In this document: piece by piece, positions 62,853-64,000 of the stretch | How the letters are laid out: every line of letters begins with the position of its first letter | How positions within the stretch are numbered: the first letter of the stretch is position 1 | NCBI RefSeq assembly: GCF_020907985.1 | Contig: NZ_JAJJPA010000003.1 | Location: forward strand, 62,001 to 126,000 | Reading direction: 5' to 3' | DNA from: Kitasatospora humi | GTDB lineage: Bacteria; Actinomycetota; Actinomycetes; Streptomycetales; Streptomycetaceae | Length of the DNA: 64,000 bases | Notes under the pieces: generated by a model | Told to the model about the DNA's origin: nothing | Seen by the model: the letters and a program-made list of their open reading frames with translations, nothing else | The model's database searches: none | Program-made: the position numbers and the translations under genes

Positions 62853-64000
62853 ATGGCTGACCCGTCCACCTACCGCCCGGCACCCGGCGCGATCCCGACC
62901 TCTCCGGGGGTCTACCGGTTCCGGGACGAGTACGGCCGGGTGATCTACGTCGGCAAGGCCAAGAGCCTGCGCCAGCGGCTCTCCTCCTACTTCCAGGACG
63001 TGGCCAACCTCCACCCGCGCACCGCCACCATGGTCACCACCGCCGCCTCGGTGGAGTGGACCGTGGTCGGCACCGAGGTCGAGGCGCTGCAGCTGGAGTA
63101 CTCCTGGATCAAGGAGTTCGACCCGCGGTTCAACGTCAAGTACCGCGACGACAAGAGCTACCCCGAGCTCGCGGTCACCCTCAACGAGGAGTTCCCCCGG
63201 GTCCAGGTGATGCGCGGGGCGCACCGGAAGGGCGTGCGCTACTTCGGGCCCTACGGGCACGCCTGGGCGATCCGGGAGACGGTCGACCTGCTGCTGCGGG
63301 TGTTCCCGGTCCGCACCTGCTCCAACGGCGTCTTCAAGCGCGCCCAGCAGGTCGGTCGCCCCTGCCTGCTCGGCTACATCGGCAAGTGCGCCGCGCCCTG
63401 CGTGGGCAGGGTCTCGGCGGCCGACCACCGGGCGCTGGCCGAGGAGTTCTGCGACTTCATGGCCGGGCGCACCGGCAACCACGTGCGCCGACTGGAAGAG
63501 CAGATGCGCGAGGCCGCCGCCGAGCTGGAGTACGAGAAGGCGGCCCGGCTGCGCGACGACATCGAGGCGCTCAAGCGCGCGATGGAGAAGAACGCGGTGG
63601 TGCTGGCCGACGGCACCGACGCCGACCTGCTCGCCCTCGCCGAGGACGAGTTGGAGGCGGCCGTGCAGATCTTCCACGTCCGCGGCGGCCGGGTGCGCGG
63701 CCAGCGCGGCTGGGTCACCGACAAGGTCGAGGACGTCGACACCGCCGCGCTGGTGGAGCATGCGCTCCAGCAGCTCTACGGCGGCGGCAGCGAGTCGGTG
63801 CCGCGCGAGGTGCTGGTGCCCGCGCTGCCCGATCCGGTCGCTCCCGTGCAGGAGTGGCTGGGTGGCTTGCGGGGAGCCCAGGTTGACCTGCGGGTGCCGC
63901 AACGCGGTGACAAGAAGGACCTGATGGCCACCGTGGAGCGCAACGCCCAGCAGGCGCTGGCACTTCACAAGACCAAGCGGGCCTCCGACCTGACCACCCG
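62853..64000 (+). CDS. uvrC: Excinuclease ABC subunit UvrC (5' part; continues past the window)
   Basis: About 382 residues are visible from ATG 62853 with a GAGGGGGA site. The N-terminal GIY-YIG nuclease domain reads [20 protein letters not shown], then [10 protein letters not shown] with the catalytic Tyr and Arg. The Cys-rich region ([19 protein letters not shown]) and the UVR domain ([19 protein letters not shown]), which pairs with UvrB, follow. The C-terminal endonuclease and helix-hairpin-helix parts lie beyond position 64000. UvrC makes both incisions around damage. Confidence 0.97.
   Translation, partial: MADPSTYRPAPGAIPTSPGVYRFRDEYGRVIYVGKAKSLRQRLSSYFQDVANLHPRTATMVTTAASVEWTVVGTEVEALQLEYSWIKEFDPRFNVKYRDDKSYPELAVTLNEEFPRVQVMRGAHRKGVRYFGPYGHAWAIRETVDLLLRVFPVRTCSNGVFKRAQQVGRPCLLGYIGKCAAPCVGRVSAADHRALAEEFCDFMAGRTGNHVRRLEEQMREAAAELEYEKAARLRDDIEALKRAMEKNAVVLADGTDADLLALAEDELEAAVQIFHVRGGRVRGQRGWVTDKVEDVDTAALVEHALQQLYGGGSESVPREVLVPALPDPVAPVQEWLGGLRGAQVDLRVPQRGDKKDLMATVERNAQQALALHKTKRASDLTT

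Overview
The window is very GC-rich actinobacterial chromosome. Frequent GTG/TTG starts behind AAGGAGG-type sites, WhiJ-like XRE/DUF397/ATPase clusters, a mycothiol-dependent enzyme family, an SPW-repeat protein and the coproporphyrin haem branch all point to Streptomycetaceae (Streptomyces, Kitasatospora or a relative). The genus cannot be fixed from the sequence alone. No rRNA, tRNA or CRISPR array was recognised.

Layout. 1-9.8 kb: end of a MscS channel gene, an HNH endonuclease, a very large secreted GH84-type glycosidase, malQ, a small membrane protein, a GNAT acetyltransferase and a VIT1-like transporter. 9.8-20.2 kb: an accessory block bounded and interrupted by partial copies of the 3' end of apbE. 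It holds two WhiJ-type regulatory clusters (ATPase, XRE regulator, DUF397), an unknown protein fused to an apbE scar, an FAD oxidoreductase, an XRE/DUF6879 cluster, and a Cys-tailed small protein next to a methyltransferase. 20.2-25.3 kb: complete apbE, an FMN-binding protein and a ferric-reductase-like membrane flavoenzyme (an electron-transfer operon), divergent from a two-component system. 25.4-31.4 kb: pepN, a PQQ-like repeat membrane protein and a ROK regulator. 31.5-34.9 kb: a sugar ABC transporter operon. 35-43 kb: dxs, SPW protein, the fadB/thiolase beta-oxidation pair, an RNase D-like protein and a LuxR-type regulator. 43.5-48.4 kb: DUF3000, then hemE, coproporphyrinogen oxidase and coproheme decarboxylase. 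48.6-53.7 kb: msrB, murC, a conserved protein, a RibD-C reductase, a ZapE-like ATPase and a HigBA-like toxin-antitoxin pair. 53.7-64 kb: uvrB, TerD and TerC proteins (TerC behind a candidate manganese riboswitch), an MBL hydrolase, a mycothiol-dependent enzyme, uvrA, a Rieske lipoprotein and the start of uvrC.

How the parts connect. ApbE attaches FMN covalently to the adjacent FMN-binding protein, and the membrane flavoenzyme probably exchanges electrons with it. The ROK protein is the likely repressor of the sugar transporter. HemE, CgoX and ChdC are steps of the coproporphyrin-dependent haem pathway. UvrA, UvrB and UvrC form the excision nuclease, and uvrB (perhaps uvrA) carries a RecA-NDp-like DNA-damage promoter.

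Most noteworthy are the mosaic apbE-scarred regulatory island, the Cys-tailed protein/methyltransferase pair inside it, the in-frame palindromic repeats, the TerC riboswitch with a visible Shine-Dalgarno-sequestering hairpin, and the D-to-N change at the presumed catalytic pair of the GH84-like enzyme.
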